Shown here one piece after another: positions 5,290-5,988 of a DNA stretch of 5,988 nucleotides. Both the position numbers and the translations under genes were made by a program. The notes under the pieces are model-generated. The model was not told where the DNA came from. It made no database searches and saw only the letters and a list, made by a program, of their open reading frames with translations. Within the stretch, counting starts at the first letter, position 1; the number at the start of each line of letters is the position of its first letter. Source of the DNA: Gammaproteobacteria bacterium (lineage in GTDB: Bacteria; Pseudomonadota; Gammaproteobacteria; Pseudomonadales; Pseudohongiellaceae); assembly GCA_003451715.1 (NCBI GenBank), contig DMJN01000128.1, forward strand, positions 1-5,988, read 5' to 3'.

Positions 5290-5358
5290 GATGCATCAAG
5301 CATACCACATTAATGATTCATCGCCAATACATCTTTTATAATGCATCATCTATACATC
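5290..5358. promoter_or_regulatory. Candidate NsrR operator, cluster of GATG/CATC half-sites
   Basis: NsrR sites in gammaproteobacteria are built from AAGATGyATTT-type half-sites facing each other. Here AAGATGCATC occurs at 5288-5297. The plus strand then carries GATTCATC (5315-5322), AATACATC (5326-5333), AATGCATC (5340-5347) and TATACATC (5351-5358). CATC therefore appears five times in 65 bases, with intervals of 25, 11, 14 and 11. Half-site sequence and placement over the promoter support autoregulation by NsrR. The repeated same-strand orientation is unlike the textbook inverted repeat. Confidence 0.5.
5299..5327 (-). promoter_or_regulatory. Candidate sigma70 promoter of the nsrR-nor operon
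   Basis: On the minus strand, TTGGCG (5327-5322) and TATGCT (5304-5299) are separated by exactly 17 bases; each matches the consensus hexamer at 4 of 6 positions. Transcription would start near 5292, giving a leader of about 22 bases with the GAGG ribosome-binding site before the ATG at 5270. The start point falls inside the palindrome GATGCATC, and half-sites cover the -35, so a bound repressor would block polymerase. Confidence 0.55.
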
Positions 5359-5367
5359 AATTAGGTC

Positions 5368-5515
5368 GACCAGGCTCACCGTTGGAACCCCGACTTGCCA
5401 ACGGGAAGCCAGCCTTCGCCAATGGATTCACGAATTTCATCGGGAGAATCTTGAATACTTCGTGCCCCTCGGCAATATCATGGATTGTCGCGACGCTCCG
5501 TGGTGAGAGCCAGGC
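5368..5515 (-). pseudogene. Decayed partial copy of nsrR (DNA-binding half only)
   Basis: This stretch aligns with nsrR bases of about 5075-5222 in the same orientation. It includes an identical 21-base block (5465-5485 against 5172-5192) and an identical 13-base block (5489-5501 against 5198-5210). Translation reads ATIHDIAEGHEVFKILPMKF, against ATIHDIAEGYDVSKNHLMKV in NsrR. LALTTERR, matching LALNTERR, is in another frame because 2 bases are missing between the two blocks. Homology covers NsrR residues of about 17-64. The N-terminus and the whole cysteine-bearing half are absent. The copy is therefore non-functional: either a truncated duplication or the remnant of a close paralogue, lying directly upstream of the live operator. 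Confidence 0.82.
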
Positions 5516-5901
5516 TCTCTGAGCCGCAGTGCCACGACTCTTTACCAACAAACCACCTATAAATGAATGTGAGGGAGCTAATTATAGAAACAGACCCTAC
5601 TAATCCCCGTGAGGCCTGAACTGATAATTTGTTGCGTAATATAGGAGTGGCTCTGGTATGTTTCAAATGACAAGTAATCACTTGTCCGCATGAATAGCAT
5701 TCATAGCAAGGATTTGCCTACCCCTGCCCGTATTGTAAAACCTTTCTATGTAGTCAAAGGTATCCGCTCTTGCTTCTATTAATTGCGGCACATAAACTCT
5801 CAAATCAATAGTACCCAGGATGTACCCCGTCAGCACCTATGGAACAGATATAGCACGGGTTTAAAGGAGAGTTTTTGTTCATCCTAACGTGAGGAGTTGA
5901 G
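5516..5901. other. Non-coding region between nsrR fragment and IS orfA
   Basis: No frame longer than chance expectation or resembling a known protein is seen. The stretch holds adjacent perfect inverted repeats at 5669-5686 and 5690-5704, and a looser one, ACCTTT/AAAGGT, at 5740-5761. The final 80 or so bases are probably the left end of the insertion sequence. A TGTACCCC start at 5821 has the 5'-TG typical of IS3-family ends, but the matching right end is outside the window, so the boundary is a guess. Confidence 0.45.
5669..5704. repeat. Two adjacent perfect inverted repeats
   Basis: GACAAGT-AATC-ACTTGTC (5669-5686) has 7-bp arms around 4 bases. Three bases on, ATGAAT-AGC-ATTCAT (5690-5704) has 6-bp arms around 3 bases. 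They could be operator sites for a dimeric regulator or back-to-back hairpins. No gene begins close to either, and no T-run follows. Confidence 0.4.
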
Positions 5902-5988
5902 ATGAAACAGAAACAAGCAGAACGACCCGCATCGTCAGAACGGATCATTCGTGACATCAAGCGCAAGACGCGTAAGCAATACAGTGCG
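5902..5988 (+). CDS. IS3-family transposase OrfA, N-terminal part (cut by window end)
   Basis: The first 29 codons run to the window edge. The product contains SSERIIRDIKRKTRKQYSA, which I recognise as the usual lead-in to the helix-turn-helix of an IS3-family OrfA (commonly continuing into a KIRIVL segment, not visible here). OrfA binds the IS ends and is normally fused to the OrfB DDE catalytic part by frameshifting. A good GAGGAG ribosome-binding site lies 5 bases before the ATG. The element reads away from the nor operon. Whether it is complete and active cannot be judged. The family call rests on a short stretch. Confidence 0.7.
   Translation, partial: MKQKQAERPASSERIIRDIKRKTRKQYSA

Noticed and set aside
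5271..5303. An 11-residue N-terminal extension of NsrR
   Set aside because: The family begins at the MHFTVFTDYA-type sequence, and the extra codons overlap the candidate transcription start and operator.

Overview
This window looks like a chromosomal stretch from a Gram-negative proteobacterium, most likely a gammaproteobacterium. That inference rests on the NsrR-type regulator, the cNOR-type nitric oxide reductase, several c-type cytochromes and a class II FNR-type promoter layout. No 16S rRNA or other marker gene is present, so the lineage is not firm. The theme is nitric oxide respiration or detoxification. An accessory, partly decayed sequence and the start of an insertion sequence lie on the right.

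Layout, left to right. Bases 1-577 hold no convincing intact gene. They contain a GC-rich left edge, a 14-bp perfect palindrome resembling an FNR-family box, a stable 8-bp hairpin and a possible frameshifted small membrane-protein gene. A small heat-shock protein of the Hsp20 family (578-1021, minus) follows. A divergent plus-strand gene (1257-1748) encodes a lipoprotein with a C-terminal CxxCH heme site. It sits behind a near-perfect FNR/DNR-type box placed where a class II activator site should be. Bases 1749-2058 are a non-coding convergent region rich in inverted repeats.

The core is a five-gene minus-strand operon, read from right to left: nsrR (4839-5270), a 100-residue three-helix membrane protein of unknown function (4517-4819), norC (3874-4473), norB (2423-3877) and a small periplasmic cytochrome c (2059-2376). 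NsrR should sense NO through an Fe-S cluster and relieve repression of the operon. NorC and NorB form the membrane NO reductase (2 NO + 2 e- + 2 H+ to N2O + H2O), and the small cytochrome is a plausible electron donor. The usual NOR maturation genes norQ and norD are not in the window. NorC carries an extra periplasmic segment of about 40 residues compared with the Pseudomonas protein.

Upstream of nsrR is a promoter embedded in a cluster of CATC half-sites. Directly behind it is a decayed partial copy of nsrR (about 5368-5515) that covers only the DNA-binding half and carries a 2-bp deletion. Bases 5516-5901 are mostly non-coding with adjacent perfect inverted repeats. The window ends in the first 29 codons of what looks like an IS3-family transposase OrfA (5902 onward, plus).
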